Assembly: GCA_001275005.1 (NCBI GenBank)
Contig: JWZX01002092.1
Span: forward strand, 1 to 14,753
Source: Chrysochromulina tobinii
Taxonomy: Eukaryota > Haptophyta > Prymnesiales > Chrysochromulinaceae
Length of the DNA stretch: 14,753 nt
Reading direction: 5' to 3'
A program made the position numbers and the translations under genes. This document shows, in pieces, positions 14,563 through 14,753 of this stretch (positions within the stretch are counted from its first letter, which is position 1; every line of letters begins with the position of its first letter). The notes beneath the pieces are model-generated. The model saw only the letters and a list, made by a program, of their open reading frames with translations. It made no database searches and was not told the origin of the DNA.

Positions 14563-14572
14563 CCCAACGAAA

Positions 14573-14704
14573 CGCACTGCCCCCGCGCACTGCGACGGGG
14601 GCTCTCGCACTGCTCCGTGCGATTTTCGCACTGACTGCCGAGCAGTGCGATTTGCCGCTCTGCGCAGTGCGAGGGCCCCCGTCGCACTGCGCGGGGGCAG
14701 TGCG
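14573..14704. repeat. Long imperfect hairpin directly upstream of the FkbM gene
   Basis: 14573-14602 and 14675-14704 are reverse complements at 29 of 30 positions. The 72 nt between them continue the pairing imperfectly through GCACTGC/GCAGTGC words (TCTCGCACTG against CAGTGCGAGG), so nearly the whole 132 nt could fold. It starts 10 bp upstream of the ATG at 14562, in its promoter or 5' UTR. Confidence 0.9.
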
Positions 14705-14753
14705 AAAACGGGGTTCGCAGTGCGATTTTCGGAGTGCGAAAACGGGGGTCAGT
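14701..14753. repeat. TGCGAAAACGGGG direct repeat at the right edge
   Basis: TGCGAAAACGGGG occurs at 14701 and again at about 14736, with GCAGTGCGATTTTCGG between. This continues the repeat family of the adjacent hairpin and runs off the window. Confidence 0.75.

Noticed and set aside
14563-14631. Upstream extension of the FkbM ORF from a GTG
   Set aside because: It reads through the hairpin repeat and would bury the signal anchor. The first ATG at 14562 fits better.

Overview
The window looks like nuclear DNA of a protist, most likely a GC-rich unicellular alga (a haptophyte is my best guess; the taxon is inference). Reasons: GT-AG spliceosomal introns, secretory signal peptides and signal anchors, a single-domain voltage-gated cation channel of the eukaryotic single-domain type, Ala/Glu/Gln-rich coiled coils with amino-acid homopolymers, and many micro- and minisatellites. 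There is no bacterial operon structure, rRNA, tRNA or CRISPR array that I can support.

Layout. 1-375: low-complexity G/C-rich DNA with a doubtful minus-strand open frame running off the left edge. 550-1425 (+): a secreted-type protein of unknown family, whose likely signal peptide lies just upstream in another frame. 2135-3277 (+): signal peptide, six 22-residue helical repeats, then a membrane hairpin. 3494-4420 (-): a proline-rich single-pass membrane protein, convergent with the previous gene. 4550-8515 (-): a five-exon gene for a long coiled-coil protein of about 1151 residues. 9128-10642 (-): an EF-hand single-domain voltage-gated cation channel with no intron. 10643-12427: a gene-poor stretch with GC palindromes and a 2.3-copy array of a foldback element. 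12428-12898 (-): a weak hypothetical ORF. 12926-13170: short tandem repeats and a cluster of GGTACC palindromes. 13213-14562 (-): a type II membrane FkbM-family methyltransferase. 14573-14753: a long imperfect hairpin and related GCAGTGCG repeats directly upstream of that start codon.

The genes do not form one recognisable pathway. Several products belong to membranes or the secretory route (the 550, 2135, 3494, 9128 and 13213 genes), but nothing shows that they act together.

The most unusual feature is the intron set of the coiled-coil gene. All four introns are phase 0 and 92-195 nt long. Each carries a short direct repeat at or beside its two splice sites. Their interiors hold minisatellite-like DNA that repeats a branch-site-like CTGAT on the sense strand, with a 10-bp period in two of them. 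Related sequence occurs inverted in neighbouring exons. This looks like recent intron gain coupled to minisatellite growth. Exonic tandem repeats in the window have periods divisible by three (3, 12, 21 and 66 bp), while the clear intronic arrays of introns 3 and 4 have a period of 10 bp.
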